A DNA stretch of 40,012 bases from Methanobrevibacter sp. (GTDB taxonomy: Archaea; Methanobacteriota; Methanobacteria; Methanobacteriales; Methanobacteriaceae): NCBI GenBank assembly GCA_017652345.1, contig JAGCBE010000154.1:1-40012 (forward strand), in the 5' to 3' direction. Shown here piece by piece: positions 1-8,087 of this stretch. The notes beneath the pieces were generated by a model. That model did not search any database. It saw only the letters and a program-made list of their open reading frames with translations, and had not been told where the DNA came from. The position numbers and the translations under genes were made by a program. Each line of letters opens with the position of its first letter. Positions within the stretch are counted from its first letter, which is position 1.

Positions 1-1
1 C

Positions 2-3000
2 AGAGCTGTAGATGCAAGTGCAATTTTTGGCAATATTTCAGATGGTGATTTTGATGATTTGATTGCTCATGTTGTATATGGCAATAATGATAAACTTATT
101 GCAAATAAAGCAACGGTACTTATAAATCGTGCAGAAAACAGTCAGATAACGGAACCTGGTTTTATGTCTACAACAAAAGACAAGGAAATTGCAGAAAATT
201 GGGATGGCTTTACCGGTTCAAACAAGGAAGTTGTTCTTGAACTTGATATTCCTGATGGAATGACAGGAAAAGACCTTGCTGCATACGATGTAGAAGGTGA
301 AGAACAGAAAGAAGTTTTGCTGCCTAGAAATACTGATTATTTCATCAAAAAGATTACACAGGGTGAAAACGGCAAGATTCTTGTTCAGGCTCAGGTTCTT
401 GGCCAGCATGGAAATCATATTGCAATGCTTGGAAATCAAAATGCTCGTAAATATGGACTTTCAGAAGAAGATGAACTTGAATATAACAGACAATACAACT
501 GGTATAAAGATACCTATGTAGATGGAGTAAGAGAAAACAATCCATATTCAAATGAAGAAGAAACAATTGAAGGTATTCTCAAAAATGAAGCTGATGAACG
601 TTTCAAGGTTTATGGAGAAGATGATATTGCTTACCTTGCCTTGAAAGATTTGTACATTGATACAACAGGAAAAGATTATACTCCACCGGCTGCAGAGAAT
701 ACAGATGAACCAAAGCCTTTGACAGAAAAGCAGACAAAAGAAGAAGAAAAGGAATATAAAGAAGCTCGTGAAAAGGCTGATTTGCCAAAAATCGGCATAA
801 ATTATGGGGATCGTATTTCTGCAATGGAAGATGCAGTTTCTCTTAATCCTAACGATGTAAACTATGCTTACAAAGATACAGGATATATTGCCGGTTCTCA
901 GAAAGAGAAGATTCAGGACTTTTGGAAACGTAAAAAGGAAAGTGGAGAAGGAACAACAATTGAAGAAATTGACTGGACTTCTCTTGAAGAAAATCCTCGA
1001 TATGCAGAGCAGCAGATTACAAAGGCTAATATCCTTGGTGATATTGATTATAACTCATTCAGAGAAAAGGGAATGGATTCTCGTGCAGCTTACCTTGCAA
1101 GTCGTGTATTTGCTGCAATTCCAAAAGAACCTGATGGCCATGATGTTACAGCCAGAAAGAATTATGTAATTGCCGTAAATACTGTAAAAGACAGACTTTC
1201 AGAATGTAAGACAATCGGAGAAGTAAAAGAGTTTGTTGATGATGTTTATGGTGAATATAAACAGACTTTTGATTCTCAGATTTTAAGGGTGCCGGAAGTA
1301 AACAAGGCTAAAGTTGAAAGAGATGAAGTTATGAGGGAAGCTGAAAAAGTCAGGAACGATGTTATGGAATGGTGCAGAAATGAACTTGTTCCAAAATACA
1401 AAGCTCTTGGCAAGAAAGAAAGAAAAGCTTTCTGGAGATACAGAGAAGAATTAAAGAAAGAAATTATTGCCAAAATCAAGGAATACGATTCTGAATTCAA
1501 CAATGAAGATATATACATTGAATTTGATACAGGCAATATGTGGTGGCCTATTAATATCAGTCGTGAAGGTATTTTTGAAAAGCGGCTTGATGAAAAATTG
1601 GATAAACTCAAAGCAGCAAGAAACAAGGCTAAAGATGAAATAATGAAAGATAATGTTACTTATGACACCTGGAAAGCCTTGGGCAATTTTGCTGATTTAA
1701 GATTCTCAAAATCATTCCAAACTCACTATAACAACTTAAAGGCCTATGATGAAAAATATCGTACAGATAAAGACGGTAATCAGGTTGAAAATTATTCATA
1801 TAAATATCGTGATAAGGCTTATGATAAATATGAAGATTGGGAATGGCTTGATGCAAGTAAAAACAAGGTGGCCAGAAAAGAATCTGAAATCATTAAGGGA
1901 AAAACAAAAAGAACCTTTGAAATGATTGTTCCAAAAACACTTGAAAGAAAAGGTGGAAGGGATATTTCTGTAAAATCTACAGCAGAACTTAAAAAAGCCT
2001 TTAATTTAAGGGATGTTCAGACAGGTACTTATGTTCAGTCTGATCCTGTAAGTGCAAAATGGCATGTTGATAATCTTGCAGCCGGATTTGCCGATTTGGC
2101 TGATGTACTTGGCATTAAAGATGACCAAATTTCATTGAACGGCCGTTTGGCATTAGCTATTGGTGCCAGAGGACATGGAAGAAATTTGGCTCATTATGAA
2201 CCTGTTGAACGTGTAATCAATATTACAAAATTCCGTGGTGGTGGTTCTTTAGGCCATGAATGGTTCCACAGCTTTGATAATATGATTGCAGAAGCAATTA
2301 CAGGTGGAAATGTAAGTGTTTATATGTCAGATCCAACTCATCAGAGTAAAACAGTAAAACTGATGGATGCTTTCAAGCCTGATGCTTACCATGATGCAAT
2401 TCCGGATAATGAATTGTCTTTGAAAGTAAGGGATAAGTTCAAAAATCTTGTAAACGCAATGATGACAGGTGATACACCTGAAACAGAAGTTGTTTTATAT
2501 GGCAAAGAAGATGTTGAACAGGCAAAAAACTTTTTTGAAAATCAGGTAACAAGATATACCGGCAGTTATTATGACAGGGATGGATTCTACAAAAAATTAT
2601 CAGAAGCAAAAACTCTTGATGAAGCAATATCAGCCATAAATGAAAAGTTTAAGAGTACAGTTATGCTTATTCGTGAGAATCGTGATAAAGTCGGAAAACT
2701 TGGAAAATATGAGCAGAAACGTATGAAAGAAATTGTAAAGACTTATGAAAAATACAGAGTAATGGCTGCTGCTTATTTTGATCCAGAAGGAGCTAAGGCT
2801 GATGGTGGAGAAGTTACTGTAAAAACAGGAAGAACAGTTTCACGATTCTATGAAGATGCTAAAAAACTCGATGAAGGTAAACAAAAGTCTTATTGGTCTA
2901 CACCTTTAGAAATGGCCGCAAGAGCTTTTGAAGCATATCTGGTAGATAAATTAAAGGAAAGAGGCCAAAGAAATGATTATCTTTCTGGTTCTGCAAGTAA

Positions 3001-3181
3001 TGATGTATATGCTGGTGCATGGTACCCATATCCAACAGAAAGAGACAGAATTAAGATAAATAAGGCCTTTGATGAACTGTTTGAAGTAATCAGGAATGAA
3101 AATGCCATAAGAAAAGCGATAGATATTCTTGATAAGCCAAAATTCATTATAAAAGGCGGTCGTTTCCTGATTAAAAAGTAG
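2..3181 (+). CDS. ADP-ribosyltransferase / HExxH polyvalent protein, 5' truncated
   Basis: The frame is open from the first full codon, so the real start lies upstream; a TTG at 59 is only the first possible in-window start (numbering below uses it). Residues about 1-100 look like an ADP-ribosyltransferase exoenzyme domain: a GFMSTT segment (35-39) of the STS type, then EEQKEVLLPRNT with a Q83-x-E85 pair typical of ART catalytic loops. A long charged helical middle follows. Residues about 630-790 match the phage polyvalent domain often called LPD1, with an SLGHEWFHSFD segment containing HExxH (H733, E734, H737), and a later EMAARAFEAYLVDKL segment that may supply a further metal ligand. Such proteins are thought to be injected with phage DNA to modify host targets. 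Its place before the protease and capsid genes suggests a head-associated cargo or minor head protein. Domain calls are by motif only. Confidence 0.8.
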   Translation, partial: RAVDASAIFGNISDGDFDDLIAHVVYGNNDKLIANKATVLINRAENSQITEPGFMSTTKDKEIAENWDGFTGSNKEVVLELDIPDGMTGKDLAAYDVEGEEQKEVLLPRNTDYFIKKITQGENGKILVQAQVLGQHGNHIAMLGNQNARKYGLSEEDELEYNRQYNWYKDTYVDGVRENNPYSNEEETIEGILKNEADERFKVYGEDDIAYLALKDLYIDTTGKDYTPPAAENTDEPKPLTEKQTKEEEKEYKEAREKADLPKIGINYGDRISAMEDAVSLNPNDVNYAYKDTGYIAGSQKEKIQDFWKRKKESGEGTTIEEIDWTSLEENPRYAEQQITKANILGDIDYNSFREKGMDSRAAYLASRVFAAIPKEPDGHDVTARKNYVIAVNTVKDRLSECKTIGEVKEFVDDVYGEYKQTFDSQILRVPEVNKAKVERDEVMREAEKVRNDVMEWCRNELVPKYKALGKKERKAFWRYREELKKEIIAKIKEYDSEFNNEDIYIEFDTGNMWWPINISREGIFEKRLDEKLDKLKAARNKAKDEIMKDNVTYDTWKALGNFADLRFSKSFQTHYNNLKAYDEKYRTDKDGNQVENYSYKYRDKAYDKYEDWEWLDASKNKVARKESEIIKGKTKRTFEMIVPKTLERKGGRDISVKSTAELKKAFNLRDVQTGTYVQSDPVSAKWHVDNLAAGFADLADVLGIKDDQISLNGRLALAIGARGHGRNLAHYEPVERVINITKFRGGGSLGHEWFHSFDNMIAEAITGGNVSVYMSDPTHQSKTVKLMDAFKPDAYHDAIPDNELSLKVRDKFKNLVNAMMTGDTPETEVVLYGKEDVEQAKNFFENQVTRYTGSYYDRDGFYKKLSEAKTLDEAISAINEKFKSTVMLIRENRDKVGKLGKYEQKRMKEIVKTYEKYRVMAAAYFDPEGAKADGGEVTVKTGRTVSRFYEDAKKLDEGKQKSYWSTPLEMAARAFEAYLVDKLKERGQRNDYLSGSASNDVYAGAWYPYPTERDRIKINKAFDELFEVIRNENAIRKAIDILDKPKFIIKGGRFLIKK

Positions 3182-3211
3182 AGTGATGGTTGTACCTAGT
3201 GTTCAATCATT

Positions 3212-3247
3212 AAGTGGCCGGTGTAAAAGCCGGTTCACTTTTTTATT
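3212..3247 (+). terminator. Intrinsic terminator ahead of nuclease gene
   Basis: AAGTG (3212-3216) and CCGG (3218-3221) pair with CCGG (3230-3233) and CACTT (3236-3240), followed by a T run. It lies 30 bases after the preceding stop and just before the ribosome site of the next gene. The sequence before the hairpin (TGTT-N5-ATTA, then GCCGG) resembles the leaders of the other gate hairpins, but I see no clear promoter here. Confidence 0.7.
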
Positions 3248-3260
3248 TTGGAGTAATTCA

Positions 3261-4058
3261 ATGATATTACTTGTTAGAAAAGATGTATTTGAAGAATTTG
3301 AAAATAAATATTCTCTTGAAAAATCTAATCACAATAAAAGAGTAAAGGCCAATCTTGTTAAAAAGTTAGTTCAGATAAAAGATAAATATGGTTCACATGA
3401 AGGTTACAGATGGGTAAAAATGGAAGATGAAAAAAGGTGGAAAGAAAAATATGGTGCAAATAAACTTGAAGAATTATTGAATAAATATGCTGAGAGAATG
3501 ACTAAAGCAGATAAAGAGTGGGTAAAAGAACAATATAATGGATGTAAGAGAAAGCATTATAATATAACTGAAAAAGAAACAGGGCATGTTTATAAGGGAA
3601 GAATACTAGAGCATCCAGATAGAAGGCATGATGAAAATGAGTATAAAGAAAGGTTACAGGCTGTAATTTTGTCTAGTTTAGGTTTTAAGGTTTGCTTAAT
3701 AAAAGAAGCATCAGAGGGTCCAAAGAAAGTTGATGCCATTATAAATGGGGTTCCTGTAGATTTTAAGAAATCTGATCCACAACCGAATAAGAAAGTTGAC
3801 GATTCAATACAGAATCATTATCAAAAAGGAATGAAAAAGATAAATTGTAATGGTGTTATTGTGCATGTAATTGAAAATAAGCCTACACAAGTTAGATTGA
3901 ATAAAAAAAAGGTTCACTTACCATTAAATCAAGCAGTAAATAGTATGACAAAGGATAGTCGGAATGGAATACTATCAGTATGGGTTGAAACAGAACAAAA
4001 ATTCCATACATTTGATTTAAAAGAAATTAGGGAAGCTCATAAAAGAACTTCCCCCTGA
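3261..4058 (+). CDS. Putative CdiA-CT-like PD-(D/E)xK nuclease toxin
   Basis: The start at 3261 follows GGAG at 3250-3253. An in-frame ATG at 3183 would put the terminator hairpin inside the coding region, so I reject it. The 265-aa product has three parts. Residues 1-53 are an N-terminal module (MILLVRKDVFEEF, then IKDKYGSHEGYRWVK) resembling those of the zeta kinase gene and the gene at 16063. Residues 54-115 are a basic linker. Residues 120-265 look like a restriction-endonuclease fold: an acidic helix (E127/E130), GFKVCLIKEA, then D158 and D167-F-K169 in VDAIINGVPVDFKK. This pattern is characteristic of the C-terminal tRNA nuclease domain of contact-dependent inhibition toxins. No immunity gene is obvious beside it. 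It could instead be a general phage nuclease. The nuclease fold is likely; the RNA target is inferred. Confidence 0.62.
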   Translation: MILLVRKDVFEEFENKYSLEKSNHNKRVKANLVKKLVQIKDKYGSHEGYRWVKMEDEKRWKEKYGANKLEELLNKYAERMTKADKEWVKEQYNGCKRKHYNITEKETGHVYKGRILEHPDRRHDENEYKERLQAVILSSLGFKVCLIKEASEGPKKVDAIINGVPVDFKKSDPQPNKKVDDSIQNHYQKGMKKINCNGVIVHVIENKPTQVRLNKKKVHLPLNQAVNSMTKDSRNGILSVWVETEQKFHTFDLKEIREAHKRTSP

Positions 4059-4097
4059 TGGGATGAAACTAAAGGACATCCCTAAAACTATTTTTAT
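4030..4097 (+). terminator. Tandem hairpins at the end of the nuclease gene
   Basis: Two perfect short stems follow each other: GGGAAG (4030-4035) with CTTCCC (4048-4053), overlapping the coding end, and GGGATG (4060-4065) with CATCCC (4077-4082), followed by an A/T-rich tract with TTTTT. The second is a plausible weak terminator of the nuclease gene. Both would also fold in a transcript from the opposite strand. Confidence 0.5.
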
Positions 4098-4123
4098 TAT
4101 ACATTCAATATTGATTTTGTCAA
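4096..4123 (-). promoter_or_regulatory. Consensus minus-strand promoter antisense to nuclease gene
   Basis: On the minus strand TTGACA (4118-4123) and TATAAT (4096-4101) are separated by 16 bp. Both hexamers match the sigma70 consensus perfectly. Transcription would run straight into the 3' end of the nuclease gene, where there is no minus-strand gene. It could make a short hairpin RNA or an antisense RNA. No functional evidence exists in the sequence beyond the match. Confidence 0.5.
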
Positions 4124-4136
4124 GTAAAAAAGTATT

Positions 4137-4185
4137 GTAAAATAAAAACTTGATTATTTGTGAAATATGTAAGATAATAACTTAC
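4137..4185. promoter_or_regulatory. Repressor operator pair upstream of 4283 operon
   Basis: A perfect palindrome GTAAG-N7-CTTAC lies at 4169-4185 and overlaps the -10 box of the promoter here. A degenerate copy, GTAAA-N7-CTTGA, lies at 4137-4153, exactly 32 bp upstream and overlapping the -35 box. The same 17-bp element and 32-bp spacing occur between the XRE repressor and methyltransferase genes, so this is probably a binding site for that repressor. Confidence 0.65.
4150..4178 (+). promoter_or_regulatory. Promoter of the 4283 operon (gate 1)
   Basis: TTGATT (4150-4155), a 17-bp spacer and GATAAT (4173-4178). Transcripts would start near 4185 and meet the hairpin at 4210 after about 25 bases. 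The -10 box sits inside the perfect operator. Confidence 0.55.
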
Positions 4186-4209
4186 AAGAAATAGATTTGT
4201 CTTGAAAAG

Positions 4210-4251
4210 GGCAGTCGGTTACATTTTATAACCGGCTGCCTTATTTTTTTT
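4210..4251 (+). terminator. Gate terminator 1, before the 714-aa protein gene
   Basis: A 12-bp stem (4210-4221 with 4229-4240, one G-T pair) with a 7-base loop, then TTATTTTTTTT. It lies downstream of the promoter and upstream of the ribosome site GGGAGG of the gene at 4283, so it would stop a transcript of about 65 bases unless read through. Confidence 0.75.
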
Positions 4252-4282
4252 AACTTTTATTTTTCCTGGGAGGATTTGGAAA

Positions 4283-6427
4283 ATGGCAAGATTCATGGTA
4301 AAAGCTAGTGAATACAAGAATGTTTGTAAGGCTGTTAATGACAGAAAGTTGGCAGAACTTAAAAAAGAGATTATTGAAATCCTGAAAAAGCAGGATGAAA
4401 AAGAGTTCAAGAAAGCTGTAGATTTATTTGAATCTCAGGAAATGCATTATTCACATCTTGAAAAATCAATTACAGGGAAATGGGTTGAAAAGGCCGGCTA
4501 TGGTGTTGGTACAGTTCGTATCTGGAAAGGAAAGAAATACAAGAAAATTGCTCCTGGTAAGTGGGCTAGAGTTTTTGATAAAGAAGGTCGTGGAACCAAC
4601 ATTGCTATTGGTAAACTGATTGCAAAGGTTCAGAAGATTGACAATGTTGAAGATTTGATGGACTTTGTAATGCAGAATAAGCAGCGATTTGTGGATGAAA
4701 ATGGAGAAGATTTGCCTATTCTGAATAAACTTAGAGCAGCAAGTGATATTAGAAATGAAAAACTTTCAGGTGAAAGCTCTTCTTATACTTACGGAGTTGG
4801 TGAAGATACAAGCAGAGCTAAAAATGAGATTTTTGCCGGTAAGGATAAAATAACTAAAGAAGAAGCTGATTTACATAAAGTTGCTCGTAAATTCTCCCAA
4901 ATGCCAACAGGTGAATTGAATAAGAGAAAGGCTCAGCTTGAACGATGGATTGACAATAAAACAAAAAGTAAAAGAGATCACTTGAATAACACCATCTGGA
5001 GAGAAAAATATCAGGAAGAACTTGATGCCATCAATGATGTACTTGATAAAAGAGGTGTTAAGAAAACAGAAAAAAACAAAGACAATTGGATTCAGGATTC
5101 TAAAGGGAACCGTTTGACAGTTGAAGAAGCAAAAAAGAGAATTAAGGATCAGGCTAATCAAATTAAAGTTTTTGAAGAGCTTATTTCAGAACGTTCAAAG
5201 GCTGATGGAATGAGAATGGAAGTTGCTAAACGTTCTCTTGAAGAATATAACAAAGATCTTATGGATAAACTCAGCCCAGAAGATAGAAAAGAGCTTGAAG
5301 ATGAAATCAGTAAACCAAAAGATGAAAAAAAAGAAGTGCCTTATGGTGGAGTAGATAAAACAGATGAAGGTGAAGGAAAAGAAGCTCTTTCTATGGCCGA
5401 TAAAATCAATGAAGTTGCAGAAAAAGGGGAATTAAAAGTAGGCGATGCAACTTTTAAGGTTGATAAAAAAGGTAAAGAATGGGCTGTAAGAACGGAAATA
5501 ATGAACGCTATTAAATGCAAAGATGCTATTGATAATATCAATAAAAACTTTGACAAAGCTGCTAAAAAGAAACTTGAAGAAGATTTAAAAGATAAACTTG
5601 ATAAGATTAAGGCAAAATTACCTGATGTTGTAAAAGAAGGTAAACTTGAAGAAAATAAGAAGATTGTTGAAGAAAGGTTGAAAAATTATTCACAGTTTGG
5701 GACTACTATTGATGAAGTAGTTGAAAAGTATAAAAAGGACTTAATTTCTAAAATCGAAAATCATGTAAAAGACAATCAGCTATTTACTAGTAGAAATACA
5801 GATGATATAGAATTACTTGGAGATTTAGAACATCAGGTAGAATTAGCATCTTTCAAAGGAAGTGGTGTTTTTTATACTGAGTGCAAAAAACTTCTGGAAG
5901 GATATAAAGAAGAATCAGAAGCTGGAAGTGAAGAATCTGATTATGTTCAGAAGAAACGTGATGCAAAAGAAGGATATTGGTCAGATGAATTCAAAGAAAG
6001 AAATATGAATAACATCAAGCAGAAAATTGCAGCCATGAAAGAAGATGGTGCATCTGATAAAAAAATAAAAGCATATCTTGAAGAAACAATTGAAACAAAC
6101 ACAAATGATATTCCTTGGAGAGAAAGAGCTATTGAAGAAGGTAGAATAAAAGGAAATCAAGCCAATGATTACAGAGATACAATTCAGGAAAGAACAGTAA
6201 GAATTGAAAACTGTAAAGAACTTTTGAAAGAGTATGAAACAAAAGTTGAAAAATCTCTTGAAGAAACATTTTTGATGGATATGTATGTTGAAGATGAAAT
6301 CAAAAAACTTGAAGAAGAACAGGAAGAAGAATCTCTATTTGATGATTATTCAGCAGAGCAGCCTGGTTTATTCAATTCAACGGCTATGAAAGTTCAGGAA
6401 GCAATGAACAGATGCAATATCCTGTAA
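4283..6427 (+). CDS. Large coiled-coil phage protein of unknown function
   Basis: 714 aa, start supported by GGGAGG 11 bases upstream. I do not recognise a catalytic domain. Residues about 65-150 form the only compact-looking part: a GYGVGTVRIWKGKKYKKIAPG segment (split here as GYGVGTVRIW and KGKKYKKIAPG), then KWARVFD, and a helical stretch ending DFVMQNKQRFVDENGEDLP. The remainder is highly charged, rich in Lys and Glu, and predicted to be mostly helix or coiled coil. The C-terminal tail is acidic (EEEQEEESLFDDYS). It lies between the nuclease and the zeta kinase genes and is probably co-transcribed with the latter (13-bp gap). A head-internal or scaffold-like cargo protein is the best guess. 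It has no visible signal peptide or membrane segment. Confidence 0.7.
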   Translation: MARFMVKASEYKNVCKAVNDRKLAELKKEIIEILKKQDEKEFKKAVDLFESQEMHYSHLEKSITGKWVEKAGYGVGTVRIWKGKKYKKIAPGKWARVFDKEGRGTNIAIGKLIAKVQKIDNVEDLMDFVMQNKQRFVDENGEDLPILNKLRAASDIRNEKLSGESSSYTYGVGEDTSRAKNEIFAGKDKITKEEADLHKVARKFSQMPTGELNKRKAQLERWIDNKTKSKRDHLNNTIWREKYQEELDAINDVLDKRGVKKTEKNKDNWIQDSKGNRLTVEEAKKRIKDQANQIKVFEELISERSKADGMRMEVAKRSLEEYNKDLMDKLSPEDRKELEDEISKPKDEKKEVPYGGVDKTDEGEGKEALSMADKINEVAEKGELKVGDATFKVDKKGKEWAVRTEIMNAIKCKDAIDNINKNFDKAAKKKLEEDLKDKLDKIKAKLPDVVKEGKLEENKKIVEERLKNYSQFGTTIDEVVEKYKKDLISKIENHVKDNQLFTSRNTDDIELLGDLEHQVELASFKGSGVFYTECKKLLEGYKEESEAGSEESDYVQKKRDAKEGYWSDEFKERNMNNIKQKIAAMKEDGASDKKIKAYLEETIETNTNDIPWRERAIEEGRIKGNQANDYRDTIQERTVRIENCKELLKEYETKVEKSLEETFLMDMYVEDEIKKLEEEQEEESLFDDYSAEQPGLFNSTAMKVQEAMNRCNIL

Positions 6428-6440
6428 ATGGGGGCTTAAA

Positions 6441-7631
6441 ATGATTATAGTAAAAGCAGATAAAGAAATAAAAGCATTGATAAAATCGTTTGGTGGAAAG
6501 AAAAACTTTTCACGTCTGCATAAAGTTCCTGTTACAGATAAGAATGGTCATACAAGAATGGTATGGGTAAAAAATGATGAAAATAAACCTGGAATGAAGC
6601 CGGCAAAAAAAGTTGAGATTCAGGAAAAGGTTCACAGGACTGTTATGCCAGAAAATACTCAACCAACAAAGCAGCTTTCTCCAACATACGGCCGTAAACA
6701 GATACCGGCAAGTAAATTTAAGGCAGCAGAATACAAACAGGTTTATGACGATGAAACAATTAATGCAGATTCTCAGCAGGGTATGGATAATGCAATTAAA
6801 GCCATTCTTGAATTGCCAATTGTAAAAAAGCATCCTGAATTTGAAATGAAGTTCAGAGATGATTTGAATAAGGCAATGAAAGAACCTGAAACTGTAACAA
6901 AATACAGACAGTCAGGAGAAGGAGTAAATTCTGTTTATACTCCAGAAAGAAAAGCTTTACATGATAAGATTATCAAAGGACTTCTTTCACCAGAGTTGAT
7001 AAAAAGAGCAACTCCGAAAGATGGAGAACAGCCAACTTTCCAAATTTTAGGTGGTCGTGGAGGGTCCGGAAAATCAACTTTCAACAAAAAGAAATCGGAT
7101 GCCGGTGTTTATAACAGCGATAATGTAGTTGTTGTAGATCCTGATGCATTAAAAGAACTTCTTGCAGAAGAATCAGGAGAAGGCTGGAAAGGGTATAAAG
7201 CAAGGGCATATCATGAAGAAAGTTCAGATTTGTCTAAGAAACTTATGAAAGCTGCAATGGCTCTTGGCTTAAATATTGTAATGGATATTACAATGTCTAG
7301 TGCAGACAAGCAGATTGATGAATTAAAACTTGCAAAGAACCTTGGATATAAAACCGGTGCATATTACATGCATGTACCTAAACAGGAAAGTCTTAAACGT
7401 GCCATTAAACGATATATTCAGAATCCTGATGATGACAAAATTGAAGATTTTTCTGGCCGTTTTGTTCCACCTGATGTATTGCTTAATATGACAGGAAATG
7501 AAGCAAATTTCGATAAAGTAAAAGATTTTGCTGATGACTGGTCTTTCTATGACAACTTCATACCATTTGAAAAGGATGAAAAGACAGGTAAAAACAAATA
7601 TACAGCCGAAAAAATAGCCAAAAAAAGGTGA
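6441..7631 (+). CDS. Zeta-toxin-type kinase
   Basis: 396 aa. Residues 1-45 carry the N-terminal module shared with two other genes here (VTDKNGHTRMVWVKND). Residues about 195-390 are a zeta-type P-loop kinase: Walker A GGRGGSGKS (204-212), VDPDALKELL (232-241) and a helix with HEE (258-260), then a beta strand NIVMDITMS and a YYMHVP segment. Zeta toxins phosphorylate UDP-N-acetylglucosamine or related nucleotide sugars and block peptidoglycan synthesis; other family members act on other substrates. The family's usual partner, an epsilon-type antitoxin, is not recognisable, although a 65-aa gene follows at 7714. The start follows GGGGGC. In phage head operons such kinases may be carried in the virion. 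The kinase call is secure; the substrate is inferred. Confidence 0.85.
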   Translation: MIIVKADKEIKALIKSFGGKKNFSRLHKVPVTDKNGHTRMVWVKNDENKPGMKPAKKVEIQEKVHRTVMPENTQPTKQLSPTYGRKQIPASKFKAAEYKQVYDDETINADSQQGMDNAIKAILELPIVKKHPEFEMKFRDDLNKAMKEPETVTKYRQSGEGVNSVYTPERKALHDKIIKGLLSPELIKRATPKDGEQPTFQILGGRGGSGKSTFNKKKSDAGVYNSDNVVVVDPDALKELLAEESGEGWKGYKARAYHEESSDLSKKLMKAAMALGLNIVMDITMSSADKQIDELKLAKNLGYKTGAYYMHVPKQESLKRAIKRYIQNPDDDKIEDFSGRFVPPDVLLNMTGNEANFDKVKDFADDWSFYDNFIPFEKDEKTGKNKYTAEKIAKKR

Positions 7632-7651
7632 AGAATAATTATAAAAAAGTA

Positions 7652-7699
7652 GTAAGTTTTTACTTGACAAAACCGATAATATGTAAGTATAATGCTTAC
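7652..7699. promoter_or_regulatory. Promoter with embedded operators for the 65-aa gene
   Basis: TTGACA (7664-7669), an 18-bp spacer and TATAAT (7688-7693) form a near-ideal promoter. The perfect palindrome GTAAG-N7-CTTAC at 7683-7699 covers the -10 box. A weaker copy at 7652-7667 (GTAAG-N6-CTTGA) overlaps the -35. Repressor bound here would exclude RNA polymerase, so the gene at 7714 should be silenced whenever the repressor is active. Confidence 0.75.
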
Positions 7700-7713
7700 T
7701 TGGAGGTAATATT

Positions 7714-7911
7714 ATGAATGTACCTAAGACAAAGAATCCTGAGAAATGGATAAACGATGTAACTGTTTCAAAGAAAGATTTTATGGATAATAAAATCGGT
7801 GATGAAGAAATGGATGAATACTTCAAAAGGCTGGGCTTACCGAAAGCAAAGTTTACGTTCAGGGATGGCTATGCTATCAACAATGAAACAGGAGAAAAAA
7901 TAAAGCTGTAA
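7714..7911 (+). CDS. Small operator-controlled protein, unknown (possible antitoxin)
   Basis: 65 aa, start supported by TGGAGG. The product is charged and soluble: DVTVSKKDFMDNKIGDEEM, then a C-terminal segment with FTFRDGYAINNETGEKI that could be a beta hairpin. I recognise no family. It is transcribed on its own between the zeta kinase operon and the capsid operon, from a strong promoter overlapped by the repressor operator. A role as antidote to the kinase is suggested only by position and size. A competing idea is an early or induction-specific regulator. Confidence 0.65.
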   Translation: MNVPKTKNPEKWINDVTVSKKDFMDNKIGDEEMDEYFKRLGLPKAKFTFRDGYAINNETGEKIKL

Positions 7912-7920
7912 CTCTATGGA

Positions 7921-7970
7921 GTAAGTATATAGCTTACATATAACTTGACAAAAGTAAGAATATGGCTTTA
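7921..7970. promoter_or_regulatory. Operator pair upstream of the capsid operon
   Basis: A perfect GTAAG-N7-CTTAC lies at 7921-7937 and a near copy GTAAG-N7-CTTTA at 7954-7970, 33 bp apart. The second covers the spacer and the start of the -10 box. The stretch from CTTAC through the -10 closely resembles the methyltransferase promoter at 38989-39029, so the two control regions appear to share ancestry. Confidence 0.7.
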
Positions 7971-7974
7971 TACT
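7945..7974 (+). promoter_or_regulatory. Promoter of the capsid operon (gate 2)
   Basis: TTGACA (7945-7950), an 18-bp spacer and TATACT (7969-7974). The transcript would begin near 7981 and run about 45 bases before the hairpin at 8026. Confidence 0.7.
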
Positions 7975-8025
7975 ATATTTAGTCATATTTTCCATATTAA
8001 ATAATTTATTGATTTGTTCTGAAAA

Positions 8026-8070
8026 GGGCAGTCATGACGTGAAAAACGTTGTGGCTGCCCTATTTTTTTT
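8026..8070 (+). terminator. Gate terminator 2, before the prohead protease
   Basis: A 15-bp stem (8026-8040 with 8046-8060, a few G-T pairs) with a GAAAA loop, then TATTTTTTTT. It sits between the promoter at 7945 and the CAGGAG ribosome site of the protease gene. Confidence 0.75.
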
Positions 8071-8087
8071 GTTTCAGGAGTTGTGAA

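Noticed and set aside
3183..3260. Longer start for the nuclease gene
   Set aside because: The extension would translate the terminator hairpin and its T run; the ATG at 3261 has a GGAG site and matches the start of related modules.
8049..8087. Longer start for the prohead protease
   Set aside because: It begins inside the gate terminator; the ATG at 8088 has a proper ribosome site.
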